Below, piece by piece: positions 46,827 to 56,203 of a stretch of DNA of 64,000 bases. A model generated the notes under the pieces. The model did not search any database. It was not told the DNA's origin and saw only the letters and a program-made list of their open reading frames with translations. How positions within the stretch are numbered: position 1 is the stretch's first letter; the number at the start of each line of letters is the position of its first letter. The stretch covers positions 3,472,001 to 3,536,000 of the forward strand of contig NC_089424.1 in assembly GCF_013426205.1 (NCBI RefSeq), read 5' to 3'. A program made the position numbers and the translations under genes. The DNA is from Metarhizium brunneum. Its lineage: Eukaryota; Ascomycota; Sordariomycetes; Hypocreales; Clavicipitaceae.

Positions 46827-48184
46827 TTACAACTCCCCGGTGGCGTGTGTCAGTGTCTCCCATCCTACAAACAAGGTATTTGCACCTGCAGGCCGCGCAG
46901 CCGCAGTGTACTTTTTCGTATATGGCATGTCATACTTGCCCCCCAAAATGCTGTACCCTGGCTCAGTGACATCTTCGAGGTGCAACTTGAGATTGCCCTT
47001 GCAGAGCCACGATGGCACCTCTTGGGCACCTCCTTTCTTGTCATATTTGGTCTGGAATTCGAGTCCGGCTCTCAAGCGGGTGCCAGTGTCCTCTGAGTAT
47101 AAATCTCTTCCCTGGATCCGTGCAGTTTCGGCAACGTGGCTGATGGAAGCAAGGCCGTAGGCGGTATGGGTGAGATCTCGGCAGACCTCCATGGCCATTC
47201 CGTCTTCGTTAAACTCCTTTTGGCCCTCCCACCAATGCTCCAGCAGCGTCTTTCTCGGCATCTTATATGGTCCTCGCGGTTCAGGGCCGTCGCTGCGTGG
47301 AAATAAGACGACATGTAAGCAAGCATTACACTGTTGATATCGGAACGGGGACATTTTTCTGCACAGACATACCTTTTCAGGTAGATGTAGTAGCTCGTCG
47401 AGTTGATGAAGCGGGCTAGAGACGCATCGTATGTAGCCCTGTCATTCAGGAAGACTGCAATGGATATGCTAGCTTCCATGAGAACTGGATTGGCACTGGT
47501 TAGTCATAAGAGCAAGCTGCGTCCGCACATGTAGAGTTTGTAGCTACCCAGGTCCCAGTTGTTGGGGTTTTTGGATCCGTTCTTCACGATGGGGAGATAG
47601 ACATTCCTGAGCATGCCCTCGAAGGAAGTGATGTCCTCGCTGCTCCATGCTGCGTCCGTGTATCGAATAATCTCACCCGCGCGGGCCCAAACGGTAGCAG
47701 CCCACGCAGCTTGGAGCGGGGCGTTCTTATTGGTGTGGCTCTTGATCTTTTTGGCCCAGGCATTCATGATGGAAATGGCGCGAGTGGCCTTGGACTGGTC
47801 CTTGGTTGTAGCCCAAGCCAAGGCATTCAGGTAGGCTGCCAGGGCGTTTTTTCGTTCGTCGGCGCACCCAATGTCTGGTTTCGAATAAGGACCACACTCA
47901 ACAGTCTCATATGGCGTAGGGGTTTCGATGGCAGCATATGGGTGTTTCATCATGGCGTCATATGCAGCCGTCCAAGGCTGGGTTTTGGATGCGACCTTTG
48001 ATGCCATACGCTGCAGCTGGGAACTGTCAACGAATATGCCCGGATGAACAAATTCAGCGGCCGTGTCCCTCGTTTCAGCTAGAGTACGGCTGGCTGTAGA
48101 CTCAGAAAGGTCTCGCTGTATATGATATCCATGAAGGCCGACGGATAGGGCCATGAAGGCCAAGAATGACTTGGTGGAAACCAT
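46827..48184 (-). CDS. Secreted alginate-lyase-domain protein
   Basis: Predicted secreted polysaccharide lyase-like enzyme of the alginate lyase (alpha/alpha-toroid) superfamily. Exons are 47548-48184, 47373-47484 and 46827-47292, 404 residues; introns of 63 and 80 nt start GTAGC and GTATG. A signal peptide covers about residues 1-19 (SFLAFMALSVGLHGY). Family features: FVHPGIFVDSSQLQRM at the mature start, AYLNALAWATTKDQSKATRA, AAWAATVWARAGEIIRYT and NNWDLVLMEASISIAVFLND across the first junction, where an Asn/Trp pair precedes the catalytic region. Terrestrial fungi lack alginate as food, so the natural substrate is probably another uronic-acid polymer. The last residues (LFVGWETLTHATGEL) end cleanly at a stop. 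Confidence 0.82.
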
Positions 48185-49126
48185 GGTACTGGTGACAGCT
48201 CCGGTTACCTGATATGAACCGACGTTTCCTAGTAGCTTGAGCAGCAGGACACAAGACCTGGAACGTAAATGGCTTGGGCTAGCTCATACACTTTCCTCTG
48301 GCTGTAAACCCCGTTATATGTGCATTCATGATGGCCTCTCTGTCTCTCTCTCTCTTTTCTTTCTCAATGCGCGGAGCTCAGCCTCGCAGAATGACGTGAT
48401 GTGCGTATCGGTATATTCTCGCATTCAGAGTCCAAAATCGGCAGTTGAATACGAGTGCGCCGAAGCGACCCTGATGCCGCGTTTCACATTCGTGAAGCCG
48501 CAGGACCTTGCTGACTCGGGCATCATGCTTGAATAGTACATGTATCTCTACGGAGTACTCCGCATCAAGGGGCCTTTCCGGATTGCATTGCAGCGTGCTT
48601 GCGCATATCTTCCAACCCTCTTCATTCAAGACACCCGACCAATGACCAGCATCGCGGGGAGCACGGTACTCGAGAGGACTCTCTGTTTAGTATTTGACGT
48701 AACATCGCGGACAGCTGCAACCTGATCGCGCGGCTGTCACTTTGGATGCGCCGCTGCACTTGGAGATCCCGACGCCGCAATTTACCCTTGCAAGAAGCAG
48801 GGGTGAATACATACTACTAGTAGTAGTAGTAGTAATATTCCCGTCCCCGCCCGTACCGGTAGCGATAGCAGGGGTAGGAAGACCGGGGTACGCTTGAGTT
48901 GCCGAAATTACCATGGACGCGATGAAGCGAGAACAGGTCTTTAAAGTTTTGGTGCAGAGTACGAAGTACTTGTTGTCTGGGATGCCTCGGATGACAAGCT
49001 AACCAAGGACTTTGCAGCCTTACATGACCTCTAGTGCCGTAGTGCTGTCATGTCGCGGATGACAAGGCCAAATATTCTGGCGCCAACGCCTTGCGGCCCC
49101 ACATTTCAGCCAAGACCAGTTGACAT
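48185..49126. other. Intergenic region upstream of the alginate-lyase gene
   Basis: About 940 bases. It includes an incomplete palindrome TACGGAGTACTCCG at 48549-48562 and a TAG trinucleotide run near 48813-48834. No gene is seen. Confidence 0.5.
48813..48834. repeat. TAG/CTA trinucleotide microsatellite
   Basis: About six perfect TAG units. Noncoding context, downstream of nothing annotated. A simple slippage repeat. Confidence 0.7.
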
Positions 49127-50342
49127 GTACATACAATCCAACCCCTGTAAGTTTAGCCACCCGTGACTTACAGTGGAGGTTGCAGGGGCTAAGGGCCCAA
49201 TAAGGTGCCTGTAAAAAAATAAGGGATACAAGACGTGGAGTAAAAGGTACTAAAAATATCGCATATTCTATGTGGAAGGATTAGTACTCTTTACTAGGGT
49301 CCATGTTTCTTTTATTCTTCTTGTATCGCTTTATCAGTTTTTCCGGAAAAGATGCGCGGCCCACTCTGACAGCTGTTAACGAATAACCTGACAGCTGGCC
49401 CACTCACTGATGTCACACATGGCTAAACTTTCAGGGGTTATATTGTACTTACAATCCAACCCTTGTATGATTAACCACCCGTGACCTCACAGGGGGGTAT
49501 ACAGCCAATAAAAAGCTAAGAGGTAGGGGAAATAAATACCTAAGTTTTAAGAAAAAAAGTAATATAGCTAGTATACTTTTACTAATCCCTGCTATACTAC
49601 TTAATAGCTAGTTATAATTAGTAGCTAGACTGCTAATACAGCTAGGGGGCCTTACTTTATTAACCACTGTGTGGCGGCTCCAACGCTCACATAACGGAGA
49701 AAGTCGGAGGAACCATTTGATCGTACTGTTTTGCTAGTATAAAAAGGTGGCCTTATGCCCCTTCCCTTAATTTAAATAAGTTTTTTGCTTCTATAAGCAG
49801 CTTCGCCCTAAAAGTGACACTTATGATATTAATAGGCTAGTATAAGCTTATGCTATAGCCGGCTAAATTATATAGTTAAGTTTATTACCCCTTTTAATTA
49901 ATATTATTACCCTTTTAAGGGAAAAAAGCAATAAGGTAAATTAAACTTATTAAACTATTTAATTATGCTTGTAAGTATTATATTTATGATAGCTATTATT
50001 ATTTATAGTATTATAGTGCGAATTATAAAGTCGTGCGTTGTGGACTACAAGACACATCGTGGGATTTGATGGTTGGCGTTGTGTGCCCATTTGCACCCAA
50101 CAAACCACTTGTGACCTTACAGGGGTAATACAGCTAATAAAGAGTTAAAAGGTAAGGGAAATTAATACCTAAATTTAAAAAAAAAAAGTAAGATAGCTAG
50201 TATATCTTTACTAATCCCTGCTATACTACTTAACAGCCAGTCATAATCAGTAGCTGGACTGCCGATACAGCCAGGGGACCTTGCTCTATTAACCTTGTTA
50301 GGTCGCGGGTGGTTAATCATACAGGGGTTGGAGTGTATGTAC
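49127..50342. mobile_element. AT-rich element with 42-bp terminal inverted repeats, RIP-like decay
   Basis: The first 42 bases (49127-49168, starting GTACATACAATCCAACCCC) match the reverse complement of the last 42 (50301-50342) with about five mismatches. A further start copy lies inside at 49445-49486, so the block is probably nested or composite. Inside are two diverged direct copies, about 49480-49665 and 50104-50294; where they differ, the first mostly has T for C or A for G, as expected from RIP. No transposase frame survives. Probably a non-autonomous DNA transposon or MITE-like family. I could not identify a target-site duplication. Confidence 0.65.
49445..49486. repeat. Internal copy of the 42-bp terminal repeat
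   Basis: Begins GTACTTACAATCCAACCCT and continues with the same TTAACCACCCGTGAC core as the right end, same orientation as the left end. It suggests a second element of 898 bp (49445-50342) inserted in, or duplicated within, the larger one. Confidence 0.6.
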
Positions 50343-50374
50343 CGACCCGAAGTACTACCGTGTCCTGCCTCATG

Positions 50375-50628
50375 CCTTTGGGTGTTCGAAGGTGCCGATT
50401 CCGTACCAAACAAGGATGTCAACCAATTAAAAACCTAGATATTAAAAATATATTTATATACTAATAATTAGTAAGGTAATCTAAGTACTAGTAATTTTTA
50501 TATTTACAAAGAGCTACATCACCTGTATAGCAGCCGCAGCGTACTAAAAAGGTACCTGCCAGGGGCCTGCGAGGTATTGCAGATAACGTGGGGCCGGTAC
50601 GAAATCGGCACCTTCGAACACCCAAAGG
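50375..50628. mobile_element. 254-bp MITE with 33-bp terminal inverted repeats
   Basis: Bases 50375-50407 (CCTTTGGGTGTTCGAAGG...) and 50596-50628 are inverted copies differing at one of 33 positions. The interior is AT-rich (TATATTTATATACTAATAATTAG) on its left side and GC-richer on the right, with no ORF. Size and structure fit a miniature inverted-repeat element. The ends are better preserved than the neighbouring 1.2-kb element, so it may be younger. No clear target-site duplication was seen. Confidence 0.75.
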
Positions 50629-52299
50629 GATACGGCGTGCGGAGTACTGCATTCAATGGCTTTATATTGATGAGACACCTAATTTAAGGCTGACCGGCCG
50701 ACCAGGCTGACCGGCAAAGGTCCCATGGCTCCGATGAAAAGGAATACGTACGCAGTCTCCGTACGGAGCACTACCTTCCATGTCAAGTCTGGTGCTGCAA
50801 ATGGGCAGCTACGACCTGCCCCGCCCGCTACTAAGTAATACTAGGTACCTAGGTACCTAAGTAGGTACAAGTAGGCAGTCAAGTTCAAAATGTCACCAGA
50901 CATTGTACCGGACCAGTACGGACGACGGCTCATGTCCAAGCCGTAGTTCATCCAAGCCACGGCTAATTACGTACCGGGAAACTCACATGGTGCCACAATC
51001 GTCTGATGTGTCAAGTTGGCTGTTGTCATTTCTCTGAGCGTAGTGTTTCGTGTTTCGCCACCACCACAAGAAAATGTTGACTCAGAAGCAGGGCGTACAT
51101 ACTATGTACGGAGTAGGGGTACCCCAGTTACTAAGTACTTTACCTACCAAGGTACTCCGTACCTAGGTAGGCAAGTAAGGTACCCGACTTAAGATGAGCA
51201 GTTCGCCGCAGGGCTTGACCCGGGTCCGGGCGGCCGCGGGTAAGCACCAGACAATTTCCGGTCCTTTCGATGTTCCATGTCCGCGGTGATTGACGCGAGG
51301 GCGACTGCTGAATCCACGTCGCTCGCTCATTGGATGACCATGCGCCGTATCGGCAACATGCAAAGTTGCCGAGACTGCTTGCTCACTACGCAGATGACAA
51401 CAAGGCTCGCAGATGACAACAAGGCTCAGCATGCTTTGCTGGAAAAGGCCAATCTTGCGAATTGTTCCGTTTGTACTTTTAAATTCCGCATCTAGGTCCT
51501 GGCCATTGTAAGTCCACCAAGAGTGCTTCTCGAAAAGCCTGTCGGCAAGATGACTCAATTTGGTTTAGCGGCAAGCAACACTTGAGCGGAGAGATGTACA
51601 TTGAATAGAATCAATATTAATGTTATTATTGTTATGATTAATGTCTTCCAATATAATATGCTCCCCTTCCGCCCATGCATTGTGCCAAGTCGAGTAAAAC
51701 GCCTTGGCCAAAGACTCCGGGGAAAGATGCAGCAGAATTCCCGGTAGAAATATTGACCAGATCTCATGATGCTGCAACTACCGGGTAATGCGACACACAC
51801 ACATGACTCATCCCAAAACCAACCACGAAAGCTGCATAAAATGCCACACATCCTCAATGCACGTGTCACCACGTACCCGTAAATGGTGATGAGCCGGAAG
51901 GATAGCATTTTCCTGGCACTCCTAGTACTTGGTCCATTATGTACCTTGACATTGTTTTCCCCAACATTTTAGCCACTTGGCCATTGTGTGCAGCTAGAAG
52001 ACGCTGCATGACTTTGATCTCTAGGAAGTGCTGCTTTACTTTTCATGTTTACTCCTTTCTTATGCAGTGACATGTCCCTGTTGACTACCGAGTGGGTGGA
52101 CGAGAGCCGGACCGAGTAGTCTGCGTGGCATTGAGTCGGCAGCGGTTTGACCAGGAAGACTCTTTTCCATAGTCCAGAAGGTGGCATGGGAGGCGGAGGA
52201 TCAGTGACATGTCTGACTAAATGTACAAGAGGGATGGGAATAAAACGCCTCTTGTTTATAGCCATAATTGCTGTAGATGATTCTTGGGCGTCGGGGCTC
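50629..52299. other. Noncoding stretch with short palindromes
   Basis: Contains TAGGTACCTA-type palindromes at about 50843-50875 and 51160-51182, TACGGAGTA/TACTCCGTA copies at 51107 and 51153, and a 19-bp tandem duplication at 51391-51428. Minus-strand open frames near 51.2-51.9 kb contain stretches that look protein-like but unrecognised; they could be remnants of a decayed gene. No intact gene is supported. Confidence 0.45.
51391..51428. repeat. 19-bp tandem duplication
   Basis: CAGATGACAACAAGGCTCG is followed directly by a second copy that differs only in its last base. It causes the SLVVICEPCCHL repeat in one minus-strand frame, which argues for slippage in noncoding DNA. Confidence 0.75.
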
Positions 52300-53012
52300 G
52301 GCTCTGGCAGCTTGATGTAGGTAATAACGTAATGTTCTTAAATTCGTCATAATAGCTTGCTGTGGCCAATAATGGGGCCGTCTGGAACTTGCTTCGAAAG
52401 TTTCCAGACAGAAATGTCGCTATCCAGAGTGCTCCTTCTGCATGCATGACAAATATTGCAGCCCCCTGATATTAGGGTCGTTGGACCGCCATTGGCCAGC
52501 AGGAGTCTGATCATGTCTATGTCTTCACCGTCTTTGGCCAGGCACAAGAGCTATCGACAATGGCAAGATGCCCGACTGACACGGCATTGGCATATCCGGC
52601 CTGCAAGGCTGCCTCTAGCGCGTTGGGTAATTCCTGCGTCAAAGTAGGAACAGCCGAGTCAACACCGTTTTGGCTTGTATCCTCATCAACAAAGCAATGT
52701 GGACTGATCTAATTGCCTGTGTGACGCGACTGTATATATGGAATATTCGCGGCGCGTATTTTCTTGTGCCAACTTTCAGTCATTACTTTCTTAGTTCCGG
52801 ATACACCTACATGCACTCCAAAGCGTTGCTCCGGCTTGCGGTTAAGCGGGTTGGTTATAATCTCCCAGGCCATAATAAATGCCCTCTCTGGAAAGGGGGT
52901 GAGTGAGGGTCATGTCCGCTATTTTATTGGAATCCTCGTGATACGATAAAGGCAATCCGGTCAACATTTCGTATACAAGAACTTGACGAAGAGCCTCATC
53001 TGCCACCAGGAG
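52300..53012 (-). pseudogene. Decayed AGC-kinase with ankyrin-like region
   Basis: On the minus strand three reading frames in turn carry pieces of an AGC-type protein kinase C-lobe: a TSWW piece near 53003-53012 (cf. DWWTLG), QVLVYEMLTGLP near 52950-52986 (subdomain IX) and LNRKPEQRFGVH near 52811-52845 (subdomain XI, cf. LLxRxPxxRLG). Downstream, near 52581-52633, is LPNALEAALQAGYANAV and, near 52490-52530, DIDMIRLLLANG, which look like ankyrin-repeat helices. At least two frameshifts and several stops separate the pieces and the N-lobe is missing, so it cannot make a kinase. Kinase-ankyrin fusions of this sort occur in filamentous fungi; the parent here is inferred. Confidence 0.65.
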
Positions 53013-53323
53013 GTCTCAGCTACAGAAGAAGCTTGGGACATGGAGTGCTTCATCATCGACGAGAATTATGCCGAGAATATAAATTTAATACAAAAAAGTC
53101 TTCCTAAAGGATACCCAGCAATAGTCAGGTAGCATTTTGCCCGCCTACCTACCAGGGGGCTTGTAAGCTCTCCCAGTAGTATTTACACCAGATTTACCCC
53201 GACGCAAAGGAAGAAAAAGAGAAAACAAGCTCAGGACTCCACTCAAACACCCGCTCGCTTGCAATTCAACACTTCGTTAGCAGCTAGCCTCGACAACGGC
53301 TTCAACAGGGAATCCGCGCGCAT

Positions 53324-54475
53324 CTATGCCTTGGCCTTGAAACCAGCGTACGGCGGGTAGGCAGGTAATTCCCAAGGCATGGCGTTCTCGAGGAGCTGAT
53401 GGTCTAGACCTTCGTACCCGTCATTCATATACAGGAATTTGGTGAAGGGGACGGCAGCGTGATAGCTGAACTTGGTTCCAGCAGGGATAAACGCCACGTC
53501 TCCATGAAGCATCGCCGTGCTTTCGTATCCCTCCACTTTCAGAATGAGCTGGCCGTCTTCCATCTGCAAGGCGAAATGGTGTGGTAGAGTGGTCGTTGTG
53601 GCGGATTCGTTGGCCAGCTTTTGTGACATGATGACAGTACCAATAGTGAAATTCTTCTCAGTGGCCTCGTTAGTCAGGGGCTGAATAATCTTATATCCAG
53701 TTTCCGTATGTAGAAACTTTTTGCCGTGATCTTTGGCGATAAAGTACGGTTCGCCATAGGTGGTTGGCAGGTCGTTTGGACCATTATGCCAGTTCAGTTT
53801 GCTATCGCCAGCCGTTCCGTTGATAAGATCCCTCCGCGGGACAAACTGCTCGCTCTCGTACAAGTCCAACGAAGCCAACTCCGTCTTCAACTCGGGCGTG
53901 AGCGGCCCGAAAGGCGCTTCGTCCTCAATATGCGGAACGTAGGGCGTACCAACGCCCAACGATTCAAAGTCCCCGACGCTGTAAAAGTCAAACAGATGCT
54001 CAAAGCCAGCCGGGTGGAAAATGTGCGTCAATTGCGTGTCAGGGTCGATGAGCTGAAAGGTATGGATGCTGCCAATGGGCAAGTTTCCGTAGTCTCCTAG
54101 TGTGGCCACGCGCGCCTCTTGGATAGAGTCGGTCGTGTTCTTTTGGGCCCAGAGCTCGACCCTTCCCCGGGCACAGTACACGTGCTCGTGGACGTGGCGA
54201 TGCGTGTGGAAGCGCGCGGATGCGTAGCCGGTGAGTTTTCCGTTGTGCTGGATCATGGAGAAGGCCCCGTCGCTCGAGTTTGCCGTGATGGCAAATCGCA
54301 CCACTTCCGTCTTGGACAGCAGGACGGCACGACCCTTGTACTTGGGCATGACATAGGGGCGGATAGTCTGGGGAGCCTCGTGGACGATGATGCTCTGATT
54401 CTTGCCTGTTGATGAGCAGGTAGATTCCGCGGTGGCGGCGGCCAGCGCGAAGATGAGAAATCGTGTAAACCCCAT
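53324..54475 (-). CDS. Secreted quercetin 2,3-dioxygenase-type bicupin
   Basis: Predicted extracellular flavonol dioxygenase, which opens the central ring of quercetin-like flavonols and releases carbon monoxide. Single exon, 383 residues when started at 54475, where MGFTRFLIFALAAATAES forms a signal peptide; an in-frame ATG at 54523 adds 16 residues and would bury it. The N-terminal cupin near residues 80-110 has FHTHRHVHEHVYCARGRVELW-type metal ligands (His, His, Glu), followed by GSIHTFQL with the fourth His; the C-terminal cupin (about 250-370) lacks an obvious complete metal set. Several NxS/T sites fit secretion. The substrate could be another aromatic compound. It lies 1.7 kb from an MFS gene on the same strand, too far to infer a cluster. 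Confidence 0.85.
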   Translation of the reverse strand: MGFTRFLIFALAAATAESTCSSTGKNQSIIVHEAPQTIRPYVMPKYKGRAVLLSKTEVVRFAITANSSDGAFSMIQHNGKLTGYASARFHTHRHVHEHVYCARGRVELWAQKNTTDSIQEARVATLGDYGNLPIGSIHTFQLIDPDTQLTHIFHPAGFEHLFDFYSVGDFESLGVGTPYVPHIEDEAPFGPLTPELKTELASLDLYESEQFVPRRDLINGTAGDSKLNWHNGPNDLPTTYGEPYFIAKDHGKKFLHTETGYKIIQPLTNEATEKNFTIGTVIMSQKLANESATTTTLPHHFALQMEDGQLILKVEGYESTAMLHGDVAFIPAGTKFSYHAAVPFTKFLYMNDGYEGLDHQLLENAMPWELPAYPPYAGFKAKA

Positions 54476-56203
54476 TATGATATACGCGGTATGCCGCCGG
54501 GATGAAAGGTGAACAAGAGACAACAGGATCCTGGTGCTAGTAGTTTCTGAATAGAAGAACCACGGGGCTCTCGGACAATATATATATTATATGACAAGAT
54601 GCCATTCAAGTCGAAAACCCACTGTTCGGATATCCCATCTCACTCCGGCCGAGAGGGATTCAGCGAGGCGCCACAAAACTCCTGGACCTTACGATTATGG
54701 ATGTCAGAATCCCCACTTTGTTGGAGAAACATACAAAGTTAGCAGGTGCTCCACGATTAAGTTTTAGAAACTATATCAAGCATATTCCCCAGTCGTTGCA
54801 TCTGGTCTAGTCCCGGCTGTATAGTCCGGTATAGTCCACGGCATTGTGAACAACCCACATGGACCTCCCTGCAATCTATGCCTGCCAAGACAGGAACACC
54901 AGACGCATGAATCGTGTGCTTCCATGTTCTTAATACTGGTGGCGAATTCTGCATTCTTGATCTCCCTAGAATGCGCGATTTCGTAGCAGCGAGGACGATG
55001 CTCGTATGATGGTCAGCCAAGCGGCTTGTTTACCGGCCGGCCGACCCCTGTGCTGCATTCACGACGATAAAAGGGGGCTGGCTCGTTGCATCCGGAGTAG
55101 ACCAGACCTTGACCCTACTAGTACGGAGTGTCATGCCGAACTATACCCAGGGTCCGCGGTATTGCTCGACATTCCTCCAACAAGCCGGGCTCCTGTATGA
55201 AACAGCCATCTTGGGTCCTGGCCTTGTTAGGCTCTAGCCCTATGCTGATGGTTTAGATGTGTTTCTGCGTCTTTTGCCGGTGTTTGACCAGGTTTTTCAT
55301 ATTCTTTTGATTAGATGGACTGGAATGGCAACCTAATCCCGAAACTCAGCAACAACAGGTGCTGTGGCTAAACTGCTTGACTGCGAGATGAAGCTGCCTT
55401 GTTTAATATCCTCCAGCACCCACGCCATTCTAATCAACTCTCAACTTGGTATTCGAGTAATCAAGGGGTTAAATTTTTTTCAGACTTTAGCATTATTCTC
55501 ACGGGTCCCTTTGTATATGGATATCATGTGTATATCACGAATTCGGTGCAGAAGACTATAGGGGGCCCATGACTCAAGTTTCTGCCCCAATGACAAGTGG
55601 ATTGATGGTAAAACATGGCGTTAAAAGATGGACCATGGTAAGCGGATTTGAGGCGTCATCCGTGCTTTGCTTGGCCATGAGCGCCCACGAGGAATAGGGA
55701 CATGACATGATACTCGTTCACATGGGAATAACGACTTGCCAAGACGACAAGATTGCCTCGTTTGTGCCAAATCCCGAGGGCGGTCCGGAGTTTATTGCAG
55801 GGCCTGTTCTGTCCATGACCCCAGAATGGTTCAAGTCGCCGTTGAAGTAAGCCCAGTTTCGCATTTGTCATGGTCCCGCGCGGTTAACTCCATGAATAGT
55901 TATGTCTGATTGGTTCAAGCCGCGACGTGCATCGAATGATGGAATAGAGAAATTCTCGTACAAGCACTGCATGGACAGCCGTTGGTTATCTCGATGAGTC
56001 CATCCATCCTTGTGATGAAAGTTGGCAGGTTGTAATGATATAATTTCTTGTCTCGACTGAGTGTATGTTCAAGCCACTCGGTCGTCTTGCTATTTGCTAG
56101 TCACTTTTCATCTAAATACCACACGTCCATATATATCTGCCCGGCTACATGGGCATCTGATGACGCAAATTAAAGTCATATCAATATCTCATGACTTTTC
56201 GAT
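54476..56203. other. Intergenic region upstream of the bicupin
   Basis: About 1.7 kb with a TATATATATTATA tract near 54580-54592, 100 bases before the bicupin start and well placed as a TATA box. No open frame here has a recognisable motif. A TACGGAGTG near-copy of the dispersed 9-mer lies near 55122. Confidence 0.5.
54580..54592 (-). promoter_or_regulatory. Putative TATA region of the bicupin gene
   Basis: An alternating A/T tract roughly 105-120 bases upstream of the chosen ATG. Its position agrees with a fungal core promoter and supports the 54475 start. Sequence inference only. Confidence 0.35.

Noticed and set aside
48813..48834. Trinucleotide run as a CRISPR-like or regulatory array
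   Set aside because: Simple microsatellite without spacers in a eukaryotic genome.
51555..51908. Overlapping minus-strand frames of 117 and 70 residues
   Set aside because: Some stretches look protein-like, but two frames compete, no family was recognised and the area is repeat-rich; noted only as possible remnants.
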